Source of the DNA: Russula earlei
Taxonomy: Eukaryota; Basidiomycota; Agaricomycetes; Russulales; Russulaceae
Direction: 5' to 3'
DNA: 64,000 nucleotides
Assembly: GCA_025769875.1 (NCBI GenBank)
Contig: JAGFNK010000029.1
Span: 1 to 64,000, forward strand
Shown in pieces: positions 21,724 through 32,779 of this stretch. Position 1 is the first letter of the stretch. Each line of letters starts with the position of its first letter. Below the pieces are notes generated by a model. That model was not told the origin of the DNA. It did not search any database and was given only the letters and a program-made list of their open reading frames with translations. A program made the position numbers and the translations under genes.

Positions 21724-22278
21724 CCTAGAGGTTGCTAGGACAGCGGTCCACATGGCTAAGACAATGCCAAGTGATACCATGGTCATTCTGTATGATGCCA
21801 CACAATGCCAAGGTAATGTGATGAGTTTCAATGGCATCCTCTAGGTTGCCAGGATGGTGGTGATCATGGCTAAGACAATGCCAAGTGATGCCATGTTCAC
21901 TCTGTGTGATGCCATGCAGTGCCAAGGTAATGCCATGTGTTTTAGAGTGATCCTAGACATTGCCAGGATGGTGCTGGACATGGCTAAGACAATGCCAAGT
22001 GATGTAATGGTCATTCTTTGTGATGTCCACACAATGACAAGGTAATGCCATGAGTTTCAATGGCATCCTAGAGGTTGCCAGGATGGTGGTGGACACGGCT
22101 AAGACACTGCCAAGTGATGCCATGGTCATTCTGTATTATGCCACACAATGCCAAGGTAATGCCATGAGTTTCAATAGCATCCTCTAGGTTTCCAGGATGG
22201 TGGTGATCATGGCTAAGACAATGCCAAGTGATGCAATGGTCATTCTGTGTGATGCCATGCAGTGCCAAGGTAATGCCA

Positions 22279-22627
22279 TGTTAGAATTAAAGGGTCTTGT
22301 TGTTGCAGCAATTTCCCCCAAGGGTGCATGGTGCATGCATGGCCAGAATTCTATTCAGAGGACTATTCAGAGGACTCAGTGTCTTGGCTGTGGGGGCACA
22401 AACACTAAGGTTCCTAAAATCAAGGTAAAGGTTGTGTATATAAAGGCCCTACCAGCCATGTACTTCCAAACAAGGTAAAGACCGCTATATATGTAGCCAG
22501 TCTTAAATGGCTAAAAGGGTATCTGTAACCAACAGGCAAATCTAATATGTATATGAACAAATCAGGTGTCGTTCCGGGCGTTGAGGCCACAATGCCCATT
22601 TGCATCTGGGCAGGTGCAATTTCAACA
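22279..22627 (+). repeat. Solo LTR family L, 349 bp
   Basis: Starts TGTTAGAATTAAAGG and ends AATTTCAACA, with the 5-bp duplication TGCCA at 22274-22278 and 22628-22632, inside a satellite unit. A TATATAAAGG box lies near 22437. No second copy is in this window. Confidence 0.85.
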
Positions 22628-22982
22628 TGCCATGCGTTTCAGAGTGATCCTAGACATTGCCAGGATGGTGGTGGACATGGCTAAGACAATGCCAAGTGAT
22701 GTCATGGTCATTCTTTGTGATGCCACACAATGCCAAGGAAATGCCATGAGTTTCAATGGCATCCTACATCAGGAAAAACTGGTCCAGTCCATAGATACTG
22801 CTTAATTCTGTAGACACCATAGACACCATAGCACAACAACATACTATGTAGTGCTCTATAGCATCATAGTAAATCTATATTGCTCAATGTAGTTCCAGTA
22901 GTTTATGACTATATTTATGTAGGCACAGTAGATGAAACCAAGTCTACATATCACTATGTAGGATGACTGAAATTATGGTTGT

Positions 22983-23106
22983 CTATGGAGATGATCAGTT
23001 TACTACATTGCACTATGGAGACAATCAGTCTATTACAATGCATTATGGAGACAATTGTTCATTACATTGCTCTATGGAGACTATTGGTTATTATAATTAT
23101 ATTGCA
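22983..23106 (+). repeat. 30-bp minisatellite, ~4 copies
   Basis: Imperfect tandem copies of CTATGGAGACAATCAGTCTA plus ten bases (TTACAATGCA), near the left end of element M. Confidence 0.8.
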
Positions 23107-23109
23107 CTA

Positions 23110-24780
23110 TTGAGCCTTACTGATGGTGGCCATGCACACTGCATATTGTCCTCTCCTCTCCTCCCCAACCCACTCTCCCCTTTCCCATCCTCCCCCTCTC
23201 CTTCTCCCCTGATGACACTGTTTTTCTTTCTTCGCCTCTCCTCTCCTGATGGGAGGTGGCCACGTGCGTGAGTCGGTCGAAGTGGGGGTAAAAGGGTTTC
23301 TTGCTTGCTTTCTTTCTTTCTATTTCCTTCCTTTCTTGCCTTCATCCTAGAGACGAAGGCTGGTTTTTATGTACATTGGGACTGGAGCTAGACTAAATGG
23401 TATCCTAGAATGAGGGTAGCTAAAGAGAGGTAAATGTATTCTGAGATAAATGGGTATGGATGCATGTGATCGCAGCGTTGAGGCAACAGGTGTAACAAAG
23501 CTAGGCTTTGAAAGGGTATAGTAAAGGGGGCTGTAGCAATGAGTGGGCACTAGTTGGCGTGGCTGAAATGCTGTGAAGGGGTGGTTGGCCAGGTCTTGAG
23601 CATTGGGGACTTCTGCCTGATGAGGCAGTGGTGGGCATGCGGGCGAGCATGCGCATGGGGGTGAGCATGGGGGTATGAGTACGGGTGCGCGTGGGTGGTA
23701 GCGACATTGGAGGCAGAGGAGCGAGTGTGTGCATTGGAGGCAAGAGGCGGAGGGCATGGTGTGCTTGTGGGAGAGAGGGAGTTGTGAGGCATGCGTGTCG
23801 GGCATTTGGCTGTTGACTTGTCTCTCACGGTGGGTGTGGGTGACGCTTGGTCAGTGTTGGCCAGTCCGCTGTGATCCATGTCTAAGCCTGCAACTCACCT
23901 TATGGTGCAAAGGAGAGGGGAGGGGAGAGAGCACATGGGGAACATGCAAGTGAGAGTGGTCACACATGAAAAATGCTGCTTGCTTGTCTTGTGAGAATGC
24001 AATGGGATGTTGACATATGTTATGGCAAGGCACGGTAAAAAAGGCCAACATGTGCAACTTGTTGACTTCAAAACGTTTTTGACGACGGCCTCTTCATTTT
24101 TACTAATCGCATTCATTTTCTTTTGCCGTCATTTTTCCCCTCTTTCCCCTCTCCTGCCCACTCTTCCTTCCCCATGGTCCCAGTTCAAGACTCCCAAGCT
24201 GCCAGTTTCATCAAGTTTTCACTGGCTATTACCCAAGTCACTCGAGTTTTCGAGTTTTCCCATGCCATGTTGTTTCCGTGGGTGCATTTTTTGTTTCGTT
24301 TTCACGCACTCTCTCATCATCTCCCCTCTCCTTCCTACTAAACAGCCTCTTGTTGGCTTTCTCACTGCCTTCTCACTGCCTTCTTCTGTGTCACTGCAGT
24401 GGTGACGATGGGGACGACAACGACATATGAGAGGACTTGCATGAAAGTGAAAGAAAAAAAAATGCACACAAACAACTCAACTAAAATCGCGCGTGGGGGA
24501 AAACATGCATTGCTTGAAGGTTAAGTACGCTTGAACCGAAAGCAAGCTCCCGCACACAGGAAATGGTATTTCAGGGGATGGGCACATCACAGAAAATGAA
24601 AGTGCGACCCTTTCCCTAGGTCTCGCCAATGTGCGTTTCGGGTTTCCTTTTACTTGCGCAGTCTCACTGTCACAGTGACAAGTACAACCATGCTCGGTGT
24701 CTTCAATGAGTGTCTTACGCATTTTGTGCATTATCCATTCCCCCCCTTTTTTTCGCTTTTCGTTTTTTTGTCACTCCCCT
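23110..24780. other. Pyrimidine-rich region without recognisable gene
   Basis: Long CT-rich tracts (23145-23260, 24110-24180, 24740-24790) alternate with more balanced sequence. Open frames here (up to ~150 residues) are low-complexity, rich in Ser, Pro and His, and on both strands. The look is of fungal introns, untranslated or promoter DNA, perhaps from a captured host locus. Confidence 0.5.
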
Positions 24781-24799
24781 CTGCTTTCCTTTGCACAGG

Positions 24800-24990
24800 C
24801 TTCGCACGGCTTCAACACATTGAAGACACGTCCACAGTCTCGACTCACCTGTGCTCTGGTGCCATCTTCTGCATCGTCCTTGATACCTCCTCTTACAGCA
24901 ACAAAGCCACCGACACCACTGTCCAAGTCCAAGAAACAAGAGAAGGTGGCCCTCGCTCCTGGGCACAGGCTGATGAACAGTGAACAGGTG
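24800..24990 (+). pseudogene. Possible cytochrome b5-type protein fragment
   Basis: One plus-strand frame reads Ser/Thr/Pro-rich sequence ending KSKKQEKVALAPGH at 24925-24966. Basidiomycete cytochrome b5-domain proteins often have such a disordered segment ending KVALAPGHSPLDW just before the heme-binding fold. Here it changes to RLMNSEQ and meets a GTGCGT donor-like site. The b5 fold with its HPGG motif is not found, so the call rests on a short motif and is weak. 24991-25282 shows nothing further. Confidence 0.3.
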
Positions 24991-25460
24991 CGTTATTCCT
25001 TTTCATTTTTGTGCACTCTCTCTCATACTCTCCGGCCTTTCGTCAAGTGCTTGGGGGGAGAAATGGACATATGGAGTGACAACGATGGCAACGGGCTGCA
25101 GTCCCAAGAAGTGCTGCACACGAGAGCCGGAACAGCGCTGTGGAGGCGAGTATCCAACTGGAGTTCAAAAATATTAGTTAGTGTTGATATGTGAAATATA
25201 TATTGTTTCCTGACATTTGTGTGAATTTAAGTGCCTGAGTTGTTTATCATAATCATAACAATGTTGCAATCAGTAGAACATACTGTAGGCTACCCATTAG
25301 TCAGACAGCTTAAGTAAGCTACCCATTAGTTGGACAGTCACAAATAGTAATGTGAAACGTAATGAAAATTTTGAACCACCAATTGAACCTTACATTGCTG
25401 AGATCAAATGTCAAAAATGTGTAATTCAGGGGGGGGGGACGCAAACAAAAAACATTGCAT

Positions 25461-25913
25461 CTACTGATTAATCTCCATGCAACGTCTGCCTTGAATGAAA
25501 AGCCCACCAAACTGAGGGTGATGAAGGAGCTCAGGGTGCACTCCTATGTGGGACTTGACCTGGGTTGCCAGCTCATTGATAGTGCCCATCATGTTGAGGC
25601 CAAGTGCACCAGAGAGTGCAATGAGATTGTCCTTGCACTTATATGAAGAGAGTGATTCTGCAAAGAATGAGTACATTGTCATGATTCAGCTCTGGGACTC
25701 ACCGCTGAACACCCTTGAATCTATTTCCTCCCAGAGTTGCACCTCGCACGCTGCATTGTTGACCACCTTTTGAGCTGCCTTCTCAGCAGCTTCTCTGGTG
25801 AGCTGGGCCTTCTTTTCCTGTCCAGCAAGCCACTGTGCTTTGACCATAGGGTGGGTGACATAATGGTCCTCATATGCATTGTCCATCTGCTTTTGCTTCA
25901 AATCAGGAGGCAT
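25461..25913 (-). CDS. SAP-like small protein, two exons, intact
   Basis: Exon 1 is 25913-25703 and exon 2 is 25657-25461, with an intron of 45 bp (GTGAGT..TTGCAG on the minus strand); 408 coding bases give 135 residues and a stop. The N-terminal half is a charged helix (KKAQLTREAAEKAAQK). The C-terminal half resembles a SAP-type motif, YKCKDNLIALSGALGL followed by GTINELATQVKSHI and HPQFGGLF, a helix-extended-helix DNA-binding pattern I associate with Agaricomycete genes near transposons. It fills most of element N. A further upstream exon is possible (GTATGT..CTGCAG at 25983-25935) but would read into a TGA. Function unknown; perhaps DNA binding. Confidence 0.6.
25658..25702 (-). other. 45-bp intron of the SAP-like gene
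   Basis: On the minus strand GTGAGTCCCAG..TTTGCAG; the spliced frame joins RVFS to ESLSSYK with no change of phase. The length is typical of fungal introns. Confidence 0.7.
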
Positions 25914-26253
25914 GAATTGATGTGTGTTTAAGCACCCTGCAGTGTAGTGGCATTGTGGAAGGGATGAGGGATAAGGAACATACGTGATCAGCCAACAATG
26001 CCGATTTGAAGTGCCGACTCAAATGACTCAAACTCTAACATTGTGCATGACATCCTCTCCAAAAATCCCAGAAAGGGGAAATCATCAAACAGGGGTCTTT
26101 TGACACCCAAAAAAAACTGTGGACTCCCATTAATCAGCACTTTGACCCCCAGGTTAAAAGAAATCTCAATCTTTATTGTACATATGCCCACACGTTCTGT
26201 CCGACTAATGGGTAGCTTACTTAAGCTGTCCGACTAATGGGTAGCCTACAGTA

Positions 26254-26505
26254 AGCATGTGGTTGGCTACATAGGTATGGTTGATGATGGTAAGAAATGT
26301 ATATTTATGTTGTTGATATAACAATGTATGATTTATGTAGCATTGGTAGAAGAAATGTAGTCAATGGTGCTCTATATAACCCTGGTGGAAGCTATATAGA
26401 GTTTGGTGGTTGCTATGTAGGCATGAAACCTTGATGGTTGTAAATTTGCTACAGATGCTATGGTAGCTATATAGCACTACATAGCGTTTTCATTTTTTCC
26501 AGATG
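26254..26505. other. AT-rich right subterminal part of element M
   Basis: No gene. It contains repeats of GCTATATAGCACTACATAGC-type sequence that are inverted relative to 22825-22870 near the left end of M. Confidence 0.6.
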
Positions 26506-26804
26506 TAGAGGTTGCCAGGATGGTGGTCAACATGCCTAAGACAATTCCAAGTGATATCATGGTCATTCTGAGTGATGCCATGCAATGCCAAGATAATGCC
26601 ATGAGTTTCAAAGTGATCATAAGGGTTGCCAAGATGGTGGTGGGCATGGCTAAGACACTGCCAAGTGATGCCATGGGCTTTATGAGTGATGACACAAAAT
26701 GCCAAGGTAATGCCATGAGTTTCAGAGTAATCCAAGAGGTTGCCAGGATGGTGGTGGACATGGCTAAGACAATGCCAAGTGATGCCATGGTCATTCTGAG
26801 TGAT

Positions 26805-27734
26805 TGTCATGAACCATTTCCTGGAGAGGGCCCTTGAAGGACCCTTCCTTAGTAGAGGAAACTCAGCCTCCATGATGCCACCCAGTTCACACGGACAAAA
26901 GGGGTGTCGTGCGAGCGATTCTCAGCACAGTCAACATACAGCAAGCCCCACTTAGTGGCAGCCCTTTTAACATTAAAAGACAGTATTATAGCCCCCCCAA
27001 GGACCCTTTAGGACGACTCTAAGTGCTCTACAAAAGGCACTAACATTATACTAAAGACCCTACAACATGTTATTAGACTAACTCTAATAACCATAGAACA
27101 AACTATCAAGCAATACTAAGGACCTTAAAAGAAGTATTAGGGTCGACTCTAAGGACCCTAATAGAACTATATAAGGGACCTCATAGGCAACTCTATTACC
27201 TGGAGCAAACTACAAGTCCTCAAATGACCAGCCCTAAACAAACTAACAGTAAATGAATCAGGTGCTTTGCATGTGTACTAAAGCAATGAACATGTGGACA
27301 GTAAAGGCTCTTACTCATCAATAGAAGCCTTCTTACTCAGCAGCTTACTGAGTATGACTGAGCATGCTCAGTAAGCATACCCCAACTTCTTACTCATCTG
27401 CCTATTGTGCTTGATAACAAGGTTATGACTGTTCCCTATTAGGCAGTTCTCTTGTAGTACATAAGCACTCAATAAAGCAGTGGATAGTCTTCAGACTGTC
27501 CATTTGTTTATGGCACTCTTTATCCCTGGGATACTCCTTTAAGGACTGTCCTCTTGTGATCATTCTGGCCTCTTCCCTGCATACCTTGCTTGACTATACC
27601 AGTAACCATACCTCTTTGGTACATGGTACGCTTTGGACTCTACTTCTTGCCCACATTGTCTTGGACATCTATCAACTTGTCTTTGAACTTATCCCTCACT
27701 CTTGAACTGGATTGTTCAACAGTGAGTCTCAACA
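26805..27734 (+). repeat. LTR family A, copy 2
   Basis: 930 bp, TGTCATGAACC..GAGTCTCAACA, with the duplication GTGAT at 26800-26804 and 27735-27739, inserted in the satellite. In this orientation a TACATAAGC box (a degraded TATATAAGC) is followed by AATAAA near 27473, so this is taken as the sense strand of family A. Confidence 0.95.
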
Positions 27735-29740
27735 GTGATGCCCCACAATGCCAAGGTAATGCCATGAGTTTCAATGGCATCCTAGAGGTTGCGAGGATGG
27801 TAGTGGACATGGATAAGACAATGTCAATTGATGCTATGGTTACTCTGTGTGATCCCATGCAATGCCAAGGTAATGCCATGAGTTTCAAAGGTATCCTAGA
27901 GGTTGCTAGGACAGTGGTCCACATGGCTAAGACAATGCCAAGTGATACCATGGTCATTTTGTATGATGCCACACAATGCCAAGGTAATGCCATGAGTTTC
28001 AGAGTGATCCTAGAGGTTGCCAGGATGGTGGTGGACATGGCTAAGACAGGGCCAAGTGATCCCATGTACATTTTGAGTGATGCCACACAATGCCAAGATA
28101 ATGCCAGGTGGTGCAGGGTGATCCTAGCATTGCATGGCATCACTTGGCAGTGTTTTAGACATGCCCACCACCATCTTGGCAATGTCAAGGATCACCCTGC
28201 AACACATGCCATTATCTTGGCATTGCATGGCATTGCTCAGAAAGACCATGGCATCACTTCGCAGTGTCTTAGCCATGTTTACCACCATCCTGGCAACATC
28301 TAGGATCTCTCTGAAACTCATGGCATTACCTTGGCATTGTGTGGAATCACTCAGAATGACCATGGCATTAATTGGCAGTGTCTTAGCCATGTCCACCACC
28401 ATCCTGGCAACCCTTATGATCACTCTGAAACTCATGGCATTATCTTGGCATTGCATGGCATCACTCAGAAAGACCATGGCATCACTTGGCATTGTCTTGA
28501 CCATGTCCATGACCATCCTGGCAACCTCTAGGATCACTCTGAAACACACGGTATTATCATCGCATCACATGGCATCACTCAGAATGACCATGGAATCCCT
28601 TGGCATTGTCTTAGCCATGTTCACTACCATCCTGACAACCTCTATCATCACTCTGATAGAAATGGCATCACTCATAATGACCATAGCATCACTTGACATT
28701 GTCTTAGCCATGTCCATGACCATCCTGCCAATCTCTATGATCACTCTGAAATACATGACATTACCTTGCCATTGCATGGCACCACTCAGAATGACCATGG
28801 CATCACTTGGCATAGTCTTAGCCATGTCCAAGGCCATCCTGGCAATCTCTACAATGCCTTTGAAACTGAAAGCATTACTTTGGCATCATGTGGCATCACT
28901 CAAAATGACCATGGCATCACTTGGCAGTGAATTAGCTATGTCTACCACTGTCCTGGCTATGTTTTTTATCACTCTGAACTACATGGTATTATCTTGCCAT
29001 TGTCTGGCATGAAGTCAGAATGAGCATGGTATACAATGTCCTGCTAATGTTTACAATCTCTATGAGCCAAATGGGATTATCTTGACATTTTCTAGCATTG
29101 CTCAATGTAAGCATGGCATCAATCAGCAGTGTGTAAGAATTATCCACAAATGTCCTGGCAATGTCTAGTATCCATCTGATCCACATGGCATGCATTATCT
29201 TGACATTATGTCATATTACTCAGAATGTCCATGGTATCACTTAGCAGTGTCTTAGGCATTGGAGTTGTATGTGTGCTTTTATTAGGGATGGGAGAGGAGA
29301 GGCTGATACGTTATGAAGCTCAACCTCTTCATTTTCAGACATTTCTGATTTTGATCTGAATGTAACAAGGCTGAGAGAGAAGTAAAAAGAATTTATCTCC
29401 CCTGAGGGGAATGCCAAAATTGAGGGCTCACATTGATCTTGCGGATGTACTGTGTTGCACTGTCATTCTCCTCCCTACATGCCCCTGGTGGCCCAAAACT
29501 ACCAGTGCCATTCTGATTCTAAGGGAGACTAGAGAATGCCAGGAAAATGGTGGACATAATGAAGACACTGCCAAGTTATGCCATGCTCATTCAGACTGAT
29601 GCCAGACAATGTTGAGGTAATGCCATGTAATATTGAATTGGTCTAGATATAGACATGACATTGGTACCAACCTTATTCTGATTGTTACCAGACAATGCCA
29701 CCACAGAGCCATGCAATTCTGAGTTATCCTAAGCACTGTG

Positions 29741-29938
29741 AGGACATGGTGGACATAGCTTACACATCACTGACTAACATCTGTTGAAGTTGCAGCCACA
29801 GTGGGACACACAATGCAGCAATGCCATGAGCCTGGAAGTCCAGATTCCACTTTGGTGCAGAATAGCATTGTCTACCAACACATATATAGATCACCCACAC
29901 ATTTAGTTCATGTGGCATTCCACACTATAACAATCCTC
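29741..29938. other. Degenerate sequence left of Gypsy-J
   Basis: Decayed satellite-like words give way to sequence with no recognisable feature up to the 5' LTR. Confidence 0.5.
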
Positions 29939-30526
29939 TGTTACCGAGTGGTTTGGGGTCTGGAAGATGCCGGAACACCTGAACTATGGACTGCACTGTT
30001 TCCATTATGCGTGCGTCAGATCTTGATCGTTTATGTTCGTTGATATCACATTCGGAACGCGTTGATCGTATCTTTCAGAAGATGTACTGAAGAAGCAATG
30101 AGTAGCATTGCTTCTGTCCCAGATGTTCCTGTACCGCCATGTACATCAATTCCTTGATTGGGGGAGCACTTAATGCTTCCAGCACCGAGATCGTTTACAT
30201 AGAAGCAACCTTGCTTCTATGAGCCGCCTTTTGCTTCTATAGCACCAACCAGTACTACAGTAGCATGAACCTTATCCCTGTAGGGCTATATAAAGCCCCC
30301 AGTAGAAACAGTTGAGCCTTAAGCTCGACTTAGTTTGCCAATCCCAAACAGTTGACTCCTACCCCGTCTGCAGACCCCCTCTCATCTTGTTGTCATACTC
30401 TAGAAGGATCTAACACTCCTTCCCCCCCACGAGTATTGCTTGCTTGACTCAAGCATATCTGCATTGGTAGGACGCGTTTATAGATGCGACCATTGATCTT
30501 ATTTAAGGCACTTTGGAGCCTTAACA
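29939..30526 (+). repeat. LTR-B copy 3, 5' LTR of Gypsy-J
   Basis: 588 bp, TGTTACCGAGTGG..GGAGCCTTAACA. TATATAAAG at about 30288 is a probable promoter. It lacks a ~35-bp block present in the 3' LTR (around 38220-38260). The presumed primer-binding site starts at 30527 (TAAGTCGAGC). Confidence 0.9.
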
Positions 30527-30610
30527 TAAGTCGAGCTTCTATCACAGACATCACTGTGAAAGCGAACCAGAAATAGGCAGGAAGCCTAAAGACTAGGATC
30601 TAGTCATCAT

Positions 30611-32705
30611 ATGGTCAGCAACCTACGCTGAAGTAGTCAAGGGGAGAATCTATACAGACCCCTCCATGACAAGAAGAAGGTGTACTATGTGACTCTCGAC
30701 GAGGAGCACGGTTGGACACACGCATACTTCTGTAAAGACCCCTACTGTCATTGGCATAGACAGTGGTAAGAGGGCAGACAAGTCCTGACTCCCTAGGAAA
30801 GGCAGTGGCGAGTGGACAAACTGGAAATCGAAGGAGAACATAGCATACGCGTAAAGTTCAACCAGAAATCAAAGCAAGGAACCAAATTTGGTTGGTTCAA
30901 AGCTAGAGAGAGGGACGATCTACCCTCAGGAATCAAAGGAACTGCCATCTGGTGTTGGGCAGACCAGGAAGGGCCTAACAGATACGAGGTCTGATACAAA
31001 GGAAGCTACCTTCCTTGTGAATACATCAACGATCAGTGGTACTTTGTTGATTACCACAAAGGACGTCCCTACGCAGGAGAGGATGAAGACATCGACAAAT
31101 ATAAGGTCCTAGGTTTAGGAACCAAGACAGATCCTTATACTACTCATTGGGAACCCAGAAGCTCAGTAGTAGACAACCCAGCTCCATTGATACAAAAGTC
31201 ATCAAGTGGAGAAACAGAACAGTCGGACCCTCCAACTACAGATCAGAAAGCAGAAGCACCAGAAGTATTGGAGCTAGCTGAAAGACTAGAGCAGACAGTA
31301 CACGTCTCGCCCATTGAACCAACAATCGTTGAAGAGCCAGAAGAATCAGTCGAAATGGCTACCATTGCAGCAACGCAGACAGCCACCATTGCCACCCAGA
31401 CAGCAGGTGGAAGAGCAGGGCCCACCATCATAGTAAACCCTGGAGGTGATCCACCTGGAGCAGGAGGACCACCTGGAGGTAGAGGAGTCCCCTTCGGACC
31501 TGGAGGTCCACCAGTACCAGGAGGAGGCCCACCCGGAGGAGGCCCTCCAGCAGGGGGACCACCAGCAGCACCTCCTGTAGGACCAGGGGCAAATCTGGCA
31601 CCTCAGCCGGCACCAGGCCCCCATGGGGGCAACAGATCTCTAAAAGGAGACCCTCCTGAAGTCTTCAAAGGAGACAGGAAAAAGACGAAGTACTTTGTCC
31701 AGGATTTCAATCTATGGAATCTGCTCAACAGCGACAACCCGACCATGACTATTCCAATGAAGCGAGTAGCCCTAGCTCTCACCTACATCAAAGGAGAGAA
31801 AGTACATGAATGGGTGGTCAATCAAACGAACCTGGTAGAAGCAAAAAGAAATGGGGACCCACCTGTCTCCTTATGCACCAGTGCAGCTAGATCCAACTGA
31901 CATGCTCTTTTGGACCGAATTTGTGGATGACTTCTTCAGAGAATTCAAAGACACCACAGAGCCTGAAGACGCTTTCATGGAGCTACAACAATTGTCCATG
32001 TCTAAAGCAGCATTGCTGGATGACTATACCAGCAAATTCCTTGTTCTGCTCAGTAAAGCAGGATGGGACCAGAATTCACCAGGAGCAGTCAAAGCCTATA
32101 AGGCTGGACTAATCACCTGGCTGGTGCGACAAATCTACAGTCGACCAGTCAGAGACATACCTGCCATCAATGATCTGCGAGCATGGATCAATGCTGCTAG
32201 GGAAGAACAGGCCAGAGACCAGCTCATGAAAGCCAATATTAAATCTGGAGGTGGATTGTTGACCACCAGGGAAAATCACATGAAATCCCTACAGGCTGGG
32301 AAAAGGCAAAACCAAAGAGACCCGAATGCTATGGAAGTGGACTCAGTATCCACTGATGCAGCAATGACCAAGCGACGTCCTCCTCTGACAGAGGAAAAGA
32401 ATAAACTGCTAGCAGAAGGGAAATGCTTCATCTGCAAGAAAGCAGGACATATCAGTCGGAACTGTCCTGACAAGGACAGAGTCAAGAAGAAATCAAGTAA
32501 CTCAAGGGACAAAGGGAAAGCTCGAGCTCTGGAAACAGAGAAGGAGGACAACTCAGGGGACAGTGGAAATGAAAGCACTGTCTCTGGGCGATCTACATCT
32601 CCTCCTCCTACCTATAACAAGAGCTCCTCCTCGGCGTCCATAAAGAAGATGTCCACCAAACAGAAGGAGGACTTGTTGGAAGAACTGATGGAACAGGGTT
32701 TTTAG
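30611..32705 (+). pseudogene. Gypsy-J Gag
   Basis: The first frame (ATG 30611) has in-frame stops near 30767, 30791 and 30992, then runs open from about 31000 through MATIAATQTATIATQTAGG (31354) and a Gly/Pro-rich linker to 31900. A frameshift near 31850 moves to 31851-32705, with the retrotransposon Gag domain (FWTEFVDDFFREFKD, SRPVRDIPAINDL) and the zinc knuckle CFICKKAGHISRNC (about 32425). Gag would form the virus-like particle. J2 at 9236 shares the first two stops. Confidence 0.85.
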
Positions 32706-32779
32706 GAACACCTAAGTCGACGGCCTGGCTTAGGAAGAATAGTGTGTTGCAAGTGTACATTAGAAGACTGAATGCTATG

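Larger units (their letters stand above)
25283..26251. mobile_element. Element N: 969-bp TA-flanked transposon with 55-bp inverted ends
   Basis: Terminal inverted repeats at 25283-25337 and 26197-26251 match at 53 of 55 positions, and TA flanks both sides (25281-25282, 26252-26253). Each end consists of two copies of a ~21-bp motif (GCTACCCATTAGTCGGACAG), in the same orientation, probably transposase-binding sites. It carries a small spliced gene but no transposase, so it would need one supplied elsewhere. It is nested in element M. Confidence 0.85.
22767..26505. mobile_element. Element M: 3.7-kb TA-flanked inverted-repeat element
   Basis: A satellite unit is split at TA; the left edge reads CATCAGGAAAAACTGG and the right edge, reversed, CATCTGGAAAAAATG, giving a short terminal inverted repeat, and TA occurs at both junctions (22765-22766 and 26506-26507). 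Subterminal AT-rich sequence at both ends contains inverted motifs such as CTATGTAGTGCTCTATAGC. The interior has no transposase that I can see. It has a 30-bp minisatellite, pyrimidine-rich DNA, a possible cytochrome b5-type fragment and the nested element N. Likely a non-autonomous element that picked up foreign DNA. Confidence 0.6.
21311..29740. repeat. 114-bp satellite array, interrupted by four elements
   Basis: Tandem unit of 114 bp (measured between GGTTGC marks at 27787, 27901 and 28015), containing CAGGATGGTGGTGGACATGG and AATGCCAAGGTAATGCCATG. Blocks: 21311-21426, 21724-22278, 22628-22766, 26506-26804 and 27735-28120 in one orientation; 28121-29250 reversed; 29520-29740 degenerate. 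Removing the four insertions rejoins units in register. Because 114 is 38 codons, long frames stay open on both strands (for example 28134-29012); these are repeat artefacts or, less likely, a coding repeat. 29250-29520 is unrelated sequence that resembles 44880-45010 in reverse. Confidence 0.9.

Noticed and set aside
23347..23880. Minus-strand Pro/His/Ser-rich frames of up to 152 residues
   Set aside because: Low-complexity composition, no start context, splice signal or known motif.
25988..26191. Upstream exon of the SAP-like gene
   Set aside because: The frame meets a TGA before the candidate GTATGT donor; mentioned as a possibility but not annotated.
28134..29012. 292-residue plus-strand open frame
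   Set aside because: It is the 38-codon translation of the 114-bp satellite repeated; several frames on both strands are equally open. Kept only as a finding about the repeat.
21250..29740. CRISPR-like array
   Set aside because: Units are contiguous 114-bp repeats with no unique spacers, and the genome is eukaryotic.
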